From Paenibacillus sp. MAHUQ-63 (GTDB lineage: Bacteria > Bacillota > Bacilli > Paenibacillales > NBRC-103111): a DNA stretch of 64,000 nt. A program made the translations under genes and the position numbers. The stretch is from positions 496,001 through 560,000 of the forward strand of contig NZ_JARADB010000002.1 of NCBI RefSeq assembly GCF_028765165.1, written 5' to 3'. Numbering within the stretch: position 1 is the first letter of the stretch; every line of letters begins with the position of its first letter. This document shows positions 9,393-17,422 of the stretch, one piece after another. Under the pieces are notes generated by a model that was not told the DNA's origin, did no database searches, and saw only the letters and a list, made by a program, of their open reading frames with translations.

Positions 9393-9452
9393 CGCATAGT
9401 GTGATAAAATTACCCGATCTTGGCATGTTGTTAGAAAGGGGAAGCATTTCGC

Positions 9453-10328
9453 ATGTGGCTTATGTACTCCGTGCTTGCGGCTCTAAGCTTCGGGCTCCGG
9501 GGCATCCTCTATCACTGGACCAGCCAGCAATCGCTGAATCGGAATGTGCTGCTCTGCGGCACATTTTTCATGGGCGCTCTGATCAGCGGTATCAGCGCTT
9601 TTCTTCTGCATCAGGATTGGACGGTTTCGGCGCTGATCGGCGTTCAGATGGGGCTGTTTTCCTTCGGAGCTAACGCAAGTATGTTCAAAGGCTTTGCCGT
9701 AGGGAAAGCCTCGCTCGTGGCCATCCTCACGGGTTTGCCATCCGTCGTCGTCGTCTTCGTCGCCTACCTGATCTGGGACGAACGGCTGAATATGCTGCAG
9801 TTTGCAGCCTTCGTCATCATTGTCATCGGCATCCTCGTCGTCCGATATTCCAATGAAATCACGATGAAGAATTTGCAAGGGGCCGGATGGGGAGCGCTGG
9901 CGCTGCTGCTCTTCGCCGGTAACGATCTCTCGGGCAAATGGACGACGCTCGTATCCGCTCCGCTGTTTCCGACGCTGTTCTGCATGTTCGCCACAGGCAC
10001 CGTATGTTTCGGACTATGGTGGCTGAAGGACCAGTCGTCACGGGAACCCGGAAGGGAAGTGGCGATCTCCTCTGCGAAGTGGTCGGAGCAGCGCACATTT
10101 CTGTTCGGGATGCTCGTGGGGATAACGAATGTGGTCGGCATGATCTTCATCCTGCATGGCTTTGAACATGGCAAGGCGGGCCTTGTATCCGCCGTCGTTG
10201 CACTAAACGTGCTAATCGTACTGCTGTACACGCGATTTATATTGAAGGACAGGTTTTCCAGGCTGGAGCAGTCCGGGCTGGCGCTTGCTTTTATCGGAAT
10301 TGTGATGATGAAGTTGGTTGCTTCTTGA
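9453..10328 (+). CDS. EamA/DMT-superfamily transporter
   Basis: A 291-residue protein of about ten hydrophobic helices arranged as two EamA repeats; the second half restarts near GAGWGALALLLFAGNDLSGKW. Family members export metabolites or amino acids, or import sugars; no substrate can be assigned. ATG 9453 follows GAAAGGGGAAG. The stop codon overlaps the -35 box of the argS promoter, so argS transcription starts independently. Confidence 0.85.
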   Translation: MWLMYSVLAALSFGLRGILYHWTSQQSLNRNVLLCGTFFMGALISGISAFLLHQDWTVSALIGVQMGLFSFGANASMFKGFAVGKASLVAILTGLPSVVVVFVAYLIWDERLNMLQFAAFVIIVIGILVVRYSNEITMKNLQGAGWGALALLLFAGNDLSGKWTTLVSAPLFPTLFCMFATGTVCFGLWWLKDQSSREPGREVAISSAKWSEQRTFLFGMLVGITNVVGMIFILHGFEHGKAGLVSAVVALNVLIVLLYTRFILKDRFSRLEQSGLALAFIGIVMMKLVAS

Positions 10329-10353
10329 CAAACGGCACTTATTGCAGTAATAT
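10325..10353 (+). promoter_or_regulatory. Sigma-A promoter of the argS T-box leader
   Basis: Consensus TTGACA at 10325-10330 and TAATAT at 10348-10353, exactly 17 bases apart. The -35 overlaps the stop codon of the preceding transporter gene. Transcription would start near 10360, about 20 bases before the T-box. Confidence 0.85.
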
Positions 10354-10378
10354 TCAGTCAATTCATAACTTGATAGTG

Positions 10379-10627
10379 AACATTGAGGAACAGGACAGTA
10401 GTTCTTGTCGGACAGTCGCAGCGAGCCGGGATTGGTGGGAACCGGTACGAATGTCAGGAACGAAGCGGACCTGGGAGATGGTCTCCCGAACTGGTGAGTA
10501 GGGGGATCCGGCGCATGCCGTTATCTTAGGAGGGGTTAAATCCGGACATCATCCGCAGATTTAACACTTAGAGTGGTACCGCGGGAATGAAACAGCTCTC
10601 GTCTCTTATTAGAGACGGGGGCTTTTT
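10379..10627 (+). ncRNA. T-box leader of argS
   Basis: Stem I with the GGACAGTAG AG-bulge segment and apical loop region (10392-10445), the T-box GAGTGGTACCGCG at 10571-10583, and a 13-bp terminator (arms 10594-10606 and 10611-10623) ending in T residues. Uncharged tRNA binding to the specifier and to the T-box would favour the antiterminator and read-through into argS. The specifier region reads GAACGAAGCGGACC at about 10458-10471; CGG (or CGA) would be the arginine codon, and I cannot choose between them without folding. Confidence 0.9.
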
Positions 10628-10657
10628 GTATTTATTCGAGAGAGGGAGGATTTATCC

Positions 10658-12544
10658 ATGATTCAACAGCTTATCCTTGCAGAACTGGAGGGGCATGTCG
10701 AAGCGCTGCTCGCTGCCTATGCCGCCGAACGCCCGGCACAATTGAAGATCTTGACCGAGCATCCCGCACATCCCGAGCATGGAGACTACAGCTCCAATAT
10801 TGCTATGCAATTGGCCAAGATCGTACGCAGATCACCGCTGCAAATCGCCGGGGAGCTGCAAAGCCGCATCGAAGAAGGCGGTTCGGTGCAGGGCTTGTTC
10901 CGCAAGGTAGCTGCCGTGGCACCCGGATTTCTGAATTTCTATATCGATTGGAACGTATGGGCTTCCGGCGCTTATCAGACGGAGGATAAGCAGCGTATGC
11001 GTCGCGAGCAAACGAAGGTGCTGGTGGAGCATACCTCGATCAATCCGAACAAAGCGGCGCATGTGGGCCATCTGCGTAATTCCTGTATCGGGGATACGCT
11101 CACTCGCATGCTGTCTCATGCGGGCTATCAGGTGGAGGTGCACAACTACATCGACGACCTTGGCAATCAGCTGGCGGATACGGTGGTAGGCATTCTTCAT
11201 ACGCAATCCGAAGGAACGTTTCTGCGTTTCGGCGATTTCTGTTGGGAAACGTACGCGAAGGTGAATCAGGCTTATAAAGCGCAGCCGGAGCTGGCGGAGC
11301 AGCGCGCTGTCGTGCTGCACGCGATTGAGAGCGGTACATCCAATCTGGCTTGGATGGGCGCTCTGGTGGCGGAACGGATCGTCCGCGAGCAGTTGGAGGA
11401 AATGAAGCAGTTCGGTATCAACTACGATGTGCTGGTCTGGGAGAGCTCCATCGTTCGCGCCGGATTCTGGGATACGACGTTCGAGCTGTTAAGCCGAACG
11501 AACATGTTCCACAAAGTGACGGAAGGGAAGCTGGCCGGCTGCTGGGTGCTCAAACAGGCGGAGGACAGCGCGGATGCGTCAACGGATAGCCAAGACTTTC
11601 AGGGAGATAAGGTGCTCGTGCGTTCTAACGGCATTCTGACCTATACGGCCAAGGACATCGCTTATCATCTGTGGAAGTTCGGACTGCTCGAGAATGACTT
11701 TGTCTATAAAAAATGGGAAGACGGACTTTGGTCCACAGCAGCCGAGGGCCGTAAAAAACCGATCGGGCACGCGGATATGGTCATTAACGTTATCGACTAT
11801 CGCCAGCAATATCCGCAGGAGATGGTGAAGCTCGCGCTGGAGGTGCTGGGATACGAGAAACAGGCCAGCCAGCTCAAGCATGTGAGTTATGGCGTCGTGT
11901 CACTCAGTCCGGGCACGGCAGCGGGGCTAGGCATCGATACGTCGGATGGCAAAGGCTCCTACGCGATGTCAGGCCGCCAAGGCATCGGCATCAAAGTAAC
12001 GGATCTGCTGGATCGCATGGAGCAGGTGATCGACGCGAAGCGTTCGAGGAAAGCGGGCATATCCAGCAGAGCGATCGCCGCGGCGGCGATCCGCTACTAT
12101 TTGCTGAAGTACCAGCTGCAGACCGAGGTGGTTTTCGATATGGAGCAGGCGACTGAGGTAACGGGAAACTCAGGCGTCTATCTGCTCTATGCGTATACGA
12201 GAGCGAACAGCATTTTGGATAAAGCGCAGAAAGAACCTCGCCTGCAGGCGATACAGGCCCATTTTGCCGGGAATCTGCTGGAGGAACCCGAGTATCAGCT
12301 GCTGCGCCATATGGCGTACTGGCCGGAAACGTTGGACAATGCAACCGATCAGCTGGCACCGAGCCTAATCTGTCATTATGCGTTTGAGCTGGCCTCGCTG
12401 TTCAATCATTTCTACAGCGCATGTCCTGTGTTGAAAGGCAATGAGGACCGCATCGCGCATCGCTTGTGGATCACGCAATTGGTGAGAAGCAGGCTGCATC
12501 AAGCGCTCGAACTGCTCGGCATGCCGACGCCGAAACGGTTGTAG
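10658..12544 (+). CDS. argS: Arginyl-tRNA synthetase
   Basis: A 628-residue class I synthetase that charges tRNA-Arg. It has the N-terminal tRNA-D-loop-binding (Add-1) domain (about 1-100), the HIGH signature as HVGH at 135-138 within SINPNKAAHVGHLRN, the KMSKS counterpart MSGRQG at 437-442, and the C-terminal anticodon-binding DALR domain ending near the stop. It is somewhat longer than typical enzymes of about 560 residues. Control by a T-box leader means expression rises when arginyl-tRNA is scarce. It could be the only or an additional ArgRS; that needs the whole genome. Confidence 0.95.
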   Translation: MIQQLILAELEGHVEALLAAYAAERPAQLKILTEHPAHPEHGDYSSNIAMQLAKIVRRSPLQIAGELQSRIEEGGSVQGLFRKVAAVAPGFLNFYIDWNVWASGAYQTEDKQRMRREQTKVLVEHTSINPNKAAHVGHLRNSCIGDTLTRMLSHAGYQVEVHNYIDDLGNQLADTVVGILHTQSEGTFLRFGDFCWETYAKVNQAYKAQPELAEQRAVVLHAIESGTSNLAWMGALVAERIVREQLEEMKQFGINYDVLVWESSIVRAGFWDTTFELLSRTNMFHKVTEGKLAGCWVLKQAEDSADASTDSQDFQGDKVLVRSNGILTYTAKDIAYHLWKFGLLENDFVYKKWEDGLWSTAAEGRKKPIGHADMVINVIDYRQQYPQEMVKLALEVLGYEKQASQLKHVSYGVVSLSPGTAAGLGIDTSDGKGSYAMSGRQGIGIKVTDLLDRMEQVIDAKRSRKAGISSRAIAAAAIRYYLLKYQLQTEVVFDMEQATEVTGNSGVYLLYAYTRANSILDKAQKEPRLQAIQAHFAGNLLEEPEYQLLRHMAYWPETLDNATDQLAPSLICHYAFELASLFNHFYSACPVLKGNEDRIAHRLWITQLVRSRLHQALELLGMPTPKRL

Positions 12545-12578
12545 CCCGCACACGGACGGATGATATGCGAGTGCCGAT

Positions 12579-12606
12579 ACAGCCTGTCATCCTGCTGCAT
12601 ATGCTA
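12579..12606 (+). promoter_or_regulatory. Possible sigma-K-type promoter before the small basic genes
   Basis: AC at 12579-12580 and CATATGCTA at 12598-12606 with a 17-base spacer fit the late mother-cell sigma-K pattern (AC, 16-17 bases, CATANNNTA). The motif is short, so chance occurrence is quite possible. If real, the downstream 56-residue protein would be sporulation-specific. Confidence 0.3.
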
Positions 12607-12650
12607 CTTCATACACGTCATTGTTCGGCGTTGACGAGGAGGAGCCTGCT

Positions 12651-12821
12651 ATGCTTCAGTCCAAAGTGAAAACGTATCGTTACCGTATCGGTCAAAAACA
12701 ATTTATCGTCATTAAAATCTATCAAACTGCCCGGGCATCGGCTAAGATGGGCAATGCCCTAGCCAGCAATGCGCTTAATATTCAAATCTTCAAAAAGCAA
12801 AAAAAACGTAAAAAGCGGTAG
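12651..12821 (+). CDS. Small very basic protein of unknown function (56 aa)
   Basis: ATG 12651 follows GAGGAGGAG at a good distance. The 56-residue product begins MLQSKVKTYRYRIG and ends in a lysine-rich tail QKKRKKR. There is no signal peptide or membrane helix. I do not recognise a family. It precedes another small basic gene on the same strand and lies under a sigma-K-like motif, so a spore or nucleic-acid-binding role is a guess only. Confidence 0.55.
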   Translation: MLQSKVKTYRYRIGQKQFIVIKIYQTARASAKMGNALASNALNIQIFKKQKKRKKR

Positions 12822-12871
12822 CACCCCGTCGGGAAACGGATAATTTTCGTTCAACGAGAGGGGGTGAAGGC

Positions 12872-13021
12872 ATGCAGCGCAAATCGAGTAAAAAGTCCGG
12901 CTACAGCAGCGGCAAAACGAAAGTCAGAGTGAGACAATCCGCGAGCGCGACGATCGGCCAAGGCGGCAATTCGATCTCGGTCAACGCTTCGGAGGTCGGC
13001 GTCGTCCGCATCCGGCCTTAA
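12872..13021 (+). CDS. Small basic Ser/Gly-rich protein of unknown function (49 aa)
   Basis: ATG 12872 follows GAGAGGGGGTGAAGG. The 49-residue product has a basic N-terminal half (QRKSSKKSGYSSGKTKVRVR) and a Gly/Ser/Asn-rich, beta-like C-terminal half ending GVVRIRP. It is shorter than common gene-finding cut-offs. The strong ribosome binding site and position in a run of small genes support it. No family is recognised. Confidence 0.5.
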   Translation: MQRKSSKKSGYSSGKTKVRVRQSASATIGQGGNSISVNASEVGVVRIRP

Positions 13022-13111
13022 AAATGCAACAATAGCTTTCTGAACGGGATTAAATGCGGTACAATAGGTATATTCGTGCCAATATGAATGATTCAGGAGG
13101 CTTTCACCCCA

Positions 13112-13744
13112 ATGACAGAAAAAGAGATCGATACACAAGCTGAAGAAAATACAACCCAAGATCTGGAGCAAGAACAAGCCCAAATCATAATGACTTGGTT
13201 TCAACACATCAATGAAGTTGTGAAAGCGCAATTTCCGGAATATGAAGTCGATGGCCAAATTGGAAACAATCCGATCTATGGTCCGATGTTTGCTTTTACT
13301 CTTAAACAAGAAGAGAAATTCACGACATGCGGATTTTTCTTAAATGAGATTATGCGTAACTTCCAAACGAATCCGAACGCGGGCCTTTGGCTGTCTTCCT
13401 TCTTCGTGGATTTATTGAGAAGCCCGGAAAGTCATCCGCTGCCGAACCCGCCGCAAACCGAGGATGACGCGAAGGAACTGCTCGATAAGCACATCGTTCC
13501 ATATGTAGCTACGGCTGTACGTGAAGAGTTCCCGGAGCAGAAGATTTATGTGGATCTCGAGCTTCATGAGGAGCATGGTCCGGTTCTGGAAGCCGGCTTT
13601 GTTGCGGTACAAGAGGGCAATAACACTTGTGCGCTTCCGCTGCAATATTTAATGACGTTATATTTATTGAATCGCGACCCTGCGGAGCCGATGATTCAAG
13701 CGATGTACCGTCTGTACGAAGAAAATAATCTCGGCCAAGCTTAA
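13112..13744 (+). CDS. Conserved acidic hypothetical protein (210 aa)
   Basis: ATG 13112 follows AGGAGG at a normal distance; an in-frame start 24 bases earlier has no better site. The protein has an acidic, Glu/Gln-rich N-terminus (1-25), then a globular part with two similar halves (NPIYGPMFAFTLKQEE near 50 and HGPVLEAGFVAVQEG near 160), which suggests an internal duplication. No signal peptide, membrane helix or catalytic motif is visible. Function unknown. A terminator follows directly. Confidence 0.75.
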   Translation: MTEKEIDTQAEENTTQDLEQEQAQIIMTWFQHINEVVKAQFPEYEVDGQIGNNPIYGPMFAFTLKQEEKFTTCGFFLNEIMRNFQTNPNAGLWLSSFFVDLLRSPESHPLPNPPQTEDDAKELLDKHIVPYVATAVREEFPEQKIYVDLELHEEHGPVLEAGFVAVQEGNNTCALPLQYLMTLYLLNRDPAEPMIQAMYRLYEENNLGQA

Positions 13745-13750
13745 TAGAAA

Positions 13751-13781
13751 GCCAGGAGGTTTCAGCCTCCTGGCTTTTTTT
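13751..13781 (+). terminator. Rho-independent terminator
   Basis: A perfect 9-bp stem (GCCAGGAGG / CCTCCTGGC), 6-base loop and seven T residues, ending the transcript of the 210-residue hypothetical gene. Confidence 0.92.
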
Positions 13782-13789
13782 GGCCGTGA

Positions 13790-14989
13790 TCAGTGACGGA
13801 GCTGCACATAATCCGCATAGCTCCTGATCGTCGGAACCGTGAAGCCGCTGCCAAGCTTCGCGTATTTCATGGCGTGCGACGTGTTGAACAGCACGACGGA
13901 GTCGCTCGGGCGAAGCCAGCCGCTGTCGCAGAGCGCGAGCAGTCCGGCCCACGTTGCCGAGCCCTCCGGCGACGCGGAGATGCCCTGCGCGCCCAACGTG
14001 CGCGTAGCTTCGGCGATTTGGCGCTTCGAGAGCGCCAGCGCCGTGCCGCCGCTCTGCTGCACAATCGACAGCAGCAGTTCCAAGTCGGGCGGCTGCGGGA
14101 CACGCATGCCGGTCGGACTAGCTTCAACGCCGGCAGGCGGAGGAGCTTGAGTCAACGCGTCAACGATCGGTTGGCAGCCTTCCTCCTGCACGCAGACGAA
14201 CTTCGGCATCGGACCGTCGATCCAGCCAAGCGCTTTGAGCTCATGGTAGGCTTTCCACATGCCAATAATACCGGAGCCTCCGCCGGTCGGATAGATGATG
14301 CAGTCCGGGAACGTCCATCCGAGCTGCTCGGCGAGCTCAAGTCCCATCGTTTTCTTGCCTTCGACACGGCCCGGCTCCTTCAGGGTGCCGACGTTTACCC
14401 AGCCTTGCTCCGTCCTGCCGGCTTCGATGATCGCCGCGGCATCGTGAATGAAGCCGTCGACGAGGTAAGTGTCGGCGCCGTATAAGGGACACTCTTCCAC
14501 GATGAGCGGCGGGCAGTCTTGAGGAATAAAGACAGAAGCCTCAATTCCTGCACGGCTGGCGTAGGCAGCCAACGCGCCCGCGGCATTGCCGTTCGAAGGT
14601 ACGGCAGCCTTGGCGGCGCCGGACTCCTTCAATAAGGAGACGGCGACGGAGAAACCGCGTGATTTGAAGCTGCCCGTCGGGTTCTGCTCCTCTCGTTTAA
14701 TCCACAGCTGCCGGAGCGGCAGCTTGGCTTCCCATTCCTGCATGCGAACAAGCGGGGTCCAGCCCTCGCCTAGCGTGATGATACAATCCGGGTCACTCAC
14801 CGGAAGCAGTTCGTTGTATCTCCACATGGATGGGTAGCGAGTCAGTAAGGCTTCCTTCTTGAATGTTCGGGACAAGCGCTCCAGGTCGTACTCGACCAAC
14901 AACGTACCGCCGCACGCGCATTTCATGTCTTGGTAGCGGAACGGGAGCTTTGCCGAACATCGTGAGCAATAAAGCCCCAATTGCTTCAT
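13790..14989 (-). CDS. thrC: Threonine synthase
   Basis: A 399-residue PLP enzyme that converts O-phosphohomoserine to threonine. It starts with a zinc-ribbon-like segment (CSRC at about 9-12 and CACGG at about 24-28), found in one subgroup of threonine synthases. The PLP lysine is in NPTGSFKSRG, and PSNGNAAGALAAYASRAG is the substrate/phosphate-binding segment. The start has GGAGG 8 bases upstream. It is not next to hom or thrB, so this could be a second or detached copy. The coding sequence is GC-rich toward the C-terminal end. Confidence 0.92.
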   Translation of the reverse strand: MKQLGLYCSRCSAKLPFRYQDMKCACGGTLLVEYDLERLSRTFKKEALLTRYPSMWRYNELLPVSDPDCIITLGEGWTPLVRMQEWEAKLPLRQLWIKREEQNPTGSFKSRGFSVAVSLLKESGAAKAAVPSNGNAAGALAAYASRAGIEASVFIPQDCPPLIVEECPLYGADTYLVDGFIHDAAAIIEAGRTEQGWVNVGTLKEPGRVEGKKTMGLELAEQLGWTFPDCIIYPTGGGSGIIGMWKAYHELKALGWIDGPMPKFVCVQEEGCQPIVDALTQAPPPAGVEASPTGMRVPQPPDLELLLSIVQQSGGTALALSKRQIAEATRTLGAQGISASPEGSATWAGLLALCDSGWLRPSDSVVLFNTSHAMKYAKLGSGFTVPTIRSYADYVQLRH

Positions 14990-15122
14990 CTTTTGGGCCT
15001 CCTCACCGTTTTCAGCGGGAAAACTGTTGTAGTTGTCATCCTTTGAATTCGCACATGCAAACTCTAATGTAGACTATTACCGTGAGGCGAAGATGGAGAC
15101 GGCTTGTGTCTCTTGCTTTTGT

Positions 15123-15857
15123 TTATTTTTTGTGAAAAGACTTGATTTTTCGGAAGGCCGATTTATCTTTCAGCTTCAGAAACAGCTCCAGCATCGGAGC
15201 GAAATTAACTTCAATAATCCACACATGCCCCTCAGTGTCCAATGCCATATCGATGCCCATCGTTTTCACCCAGCGATAGGAGGGACCGAGCTTGGCTGCG
15301 CTTTTCAGAGCGACTCTATCCAGCCGGGCAAGGAGATCGCCGGATCGCATCGTCCGCAATGCCGAATGCCGGATGGCATGATCAACGGATACGACTTTGC
15401 CGCTGCTCATGCGAATATTCGTCACGATGAAGCCTGCTCCGGCAACTTTGGCCAGCTTGCCCGTCACCTGCCACGGTGAGCGGGGGTTGCGCTGTACCAT
15501 GACCCGCAGATCGAAGGGACGGCCGTTCACCGTGGCCAGATGGATGCGCTGCTGGACAATGTAATTTTTCCCAGCCTTCTTTTTGAGATAAGCGGCCATC
15601 TGCTCTTGGCTCGTGTACCGTTTTTTGCGGGCTCCGTCTTGCACTTCATATTCGGAATCTCCCGTTTTTCTGATTCGCACAACGCCATGCCCGCCATAGC
15701 TGCCGGTCGGCTTAATAATGACTTGACCGTATTTATCGATCATTCGCCAGAAGGTCGACTCCTTCAGCCAAGCGGTTTCCGGGAGATGCGCCCGGAGCTC
15801 CTCCGATCTTCGCAGCAGCTTGTATTTCGTCCATTTGCTCGTGCTGAGATTACTCAT
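15123..15857 (-). CDS. YheC/YheD-family ATP-grasp protein (spore-coat associated type)
   Basis: A 244-residue protein with ATP-grasp features: IIKPTGSYGGHGVVRI (nucleotide-binding lysine and glycine loop), a central RPFDLRVMVQ segment, and WIIEVNFAPM (metal-binding Glu/Asn). The family includes Bacillus YheC and YheD, which associate with the endospore coat; the ligase substrate is unknown. Its start ATGAGTAA overlaps the end of the upstream panD by 8 bases, so the two are translationally coupled. That coupling is unusual for either family. Confidence 0.85.
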   Translation of the reverse strand: MSNLSTSKWTKYKLLRRSEELRAHLPETAWLKESTFWRMIDKYGQVIIKPTGSYGGHGVVRIRKTGDSEYEVQDGARKKRYTSQEQMAAYLKKKAGKNYIVQQRIHLATVNGRPFDLRVMVQRNPRSPWQVTGKLAKVAGAGFIVTNIRMSSGKVVSVDHAIRHSALRTMRSGDLLARLDRVALKSAAKLGPSYRWVKTMGIDMALDTEGHVWIIEVNFAPMLELFLKLKDKSAFRKIKSFHKK

Positions 15858-16251
15858 AGGACTTCACTTCTTGCTCTTGAATGACAATGTCGTGCTCTTC
15901 CACACGCAGCACTTGATTGTGTTCATCCACGAATACCACCTGCGGCTTCAAGACGCTGATTTCTTCCTCGTTCATTAGCCCCATGCTCAAAATAATGACA
16001 AGATCGCCGGGTTGAAACAGATGGGCCGGCGGTCCGTTCAGCCCGATTTTGCCGCAGCCTTCCGGAGCCGGAATGGCGTATGTTTTCCAACGGGTCGCAT
16101 TGCGCAAACTCGTGACCTGCACCATTTCGTAAGGTAAAATGTGCGCTTTGCGCATCAACAGGGCATCTATCGTAATACTCCCGACATAGTTCAGATCGGC
16201 CTCCGTCACGGTGGCACGGTGGATCTTGCCTTTACACATTAGTCGCTGCAT
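15850..16251 (-). CDS. panD: Aspartate 1-decarboxylase (pyruvoyl enzyme)
   Basis: A 133-residue proenzyme that makes beta-alanine for pantothenate. The start at 16251 follows AGGAG and places the self-cleavage site GS at residues 24-25, exactly as in well-known PanD proteins. KIHRATVTEADLNYVGS is the classic N-terminal segment; LNGPPAHLFQPGDLVIILS is the classic core segment. An earlier in-frame start adds 8 residues but lacks a good ribosome site. It is not with panB or panC; instead it is coupled to a coat-type ATP-grasp gene. Confidence 0.92.
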   Translation of the reverse strand: MQRLMCKGKIHRATVTEADLNYVGSITIDALLMRKAHILPYEMVQVTSLRNATRWKTYAIPAPEGCGKIGLNGPPAHLFQPGDLVIILSMGLMNEEEISVLKPQVVFVDEHNQVLRVEEHDIVIQEQEVKSYE

Positions 16252-16407
16252 ATGCAGTAGCTCCTTTATCATCACATTGGGTGTTCATCACAACGTATGA
16301 TGAAGGCAAGTCTTCTTGTGTAGGCAATGGCCCAGCCCCTCCCAAAAATGGGTAGATACCATGCCGATTTCCCGGGTAATCGCAGGAATCGACATCCGTT
16401 TGCACAC

Positions 16408-16430
16408 AAAAAAACCCGAGCGGGCTCGGG
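16408..16430 (-). terminator. Terminator of the TauE/SafE gene (minus strand)
   Basis: A 6-bp GC stem (CCCGAG / CTCGGG) with 4-base loop; read on the minus strand it ends in seven T residues. It lies 16 bases beyond the stop of the minus-strand exporter gene. Confidence 0.85.
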
Positions 16431-16445
16431 CGTTTCTGCGGTGGA

Positions 16446-17210
16446 TTAAATTAATTTAAGGCCGCTAATTAAAACTAAAGAGGCGATAATCGTCCGCAGG
16501 ACATTCGTTGGCGCCTTGGTAGCCAACATACTGCCAAGCAGTACGCCGGGGATCGAACCAAGCAGCAGGTTAATGACGAGCGTATAATTCACATTGCCCA
16601 TGCTTGCGTGCAAAATGCCGGCTGTCGTAGCCAGGAAGAAGGCGTGTGCGATGTCAGTTCCGACGAGCGTAGCGGGTACCATGCGGAAAAAGTAGAGCAT
16701 CGCTATCGCGTACAACGAGCCGGAGCCGATCGAGGTTAATCCGACCACGAATCCGAGGACGGCGCCGATCGTGATCGTCAGCCCCTTTTTCTCCTCCAGG
16801 CTTCTAAGCTGCCAGCGGTTCTCCTTGATCTTATGGCCGAAGAACACTTTGAACAGAGTGGCAAAAGCGACCAGAATCAAGACATAGCCAAGCGCGTGCT
16901 TAATAATGACCTCTTGATTGTGGTAGAAGGAGTTGAAAATTTTCAAAAAAATAACTGCGAGGATAACGCCTGGTATACTGCCCATGGCTAGCATTTTGAC
17001 CAGTTTGAAGTCAATTGTTTTCTGCCGCCAATGCTGAATCGTGCCGAACAGCTTCGTGATGGAATTATAAAGGAGGTCCGTGCCTACGGCAATAGATGGA
17101 TGAATCCCAATCAGGATTAATATGGGGGTGAGCAGCGAAGCTCCCCCAACTCCGGTCAATCCGACCAGAAAACCAACGATTACACCCATTAACAAAACGC
17201 TTAAAGTCAT
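16446..17210 (-). CDS. Sulfite exporter TauE/SafE family membrane protein
   Basis: A 254-residue polytopic protein of about eight helices. The repeated GFLVGLTGVGGASLLTPIL (near the N-terminus) and GFVVGLTSIGSGSLYAIAM (middle) mark the two TauE/SafE half-repeats. Members export sulfite, sulfoacetate or other organic anions; the substrate here is unknown. It is transcribed alone and ends at a strong terminator. It is divergent from an MFS drug-efflux-like gene. Confidence 0.88.
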   Translation of the reverse strand: MTLSVLLMGVIVGFLVGLTGVGGASLLTPILILIGIHPSIAVGTDLLYNSITKLFGTIQHWRQKTIDFKLVKMLAMGSIPGVILAVIFLKIFNSFYHNQEVIIKHALGYVLILVAFATLFKVFFGHKIKENRWQLRSLEEKKGLTITIGAVLGFVVGLTSIGSGSLYAIAMLYFFRMVPATLVGTDIAHAFFLATTAGILHASMGNVNYTLVINLLLGSIPGVLLGSMLATKAPTNVLRTIIASLVLISGLKLI

Positions 17211-17422
17211 GTTGTCATGTCCCCAATCAATTACCGACTAATTCAATTGGATTAATTTTATTATATGGAGAAGCGATATGTAAAGAGAAATTTTTTGATG
17301 TGAACGAAGGCCTTTGGCAATCCAATCTCCGTACATGCTATTCATTAAGCGGAGAATAAGTTACAATATGTGGATGTGACATTGGAGGACAGTTTTTAGA
17401 AGACAGCTTGGAGGTGTATGAT

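Noticed and set aside
13790..14485. 230-residue plus-strand frame over thrC
   Set aside because: Antisense shadow of threonine synthase with no ribosome site.
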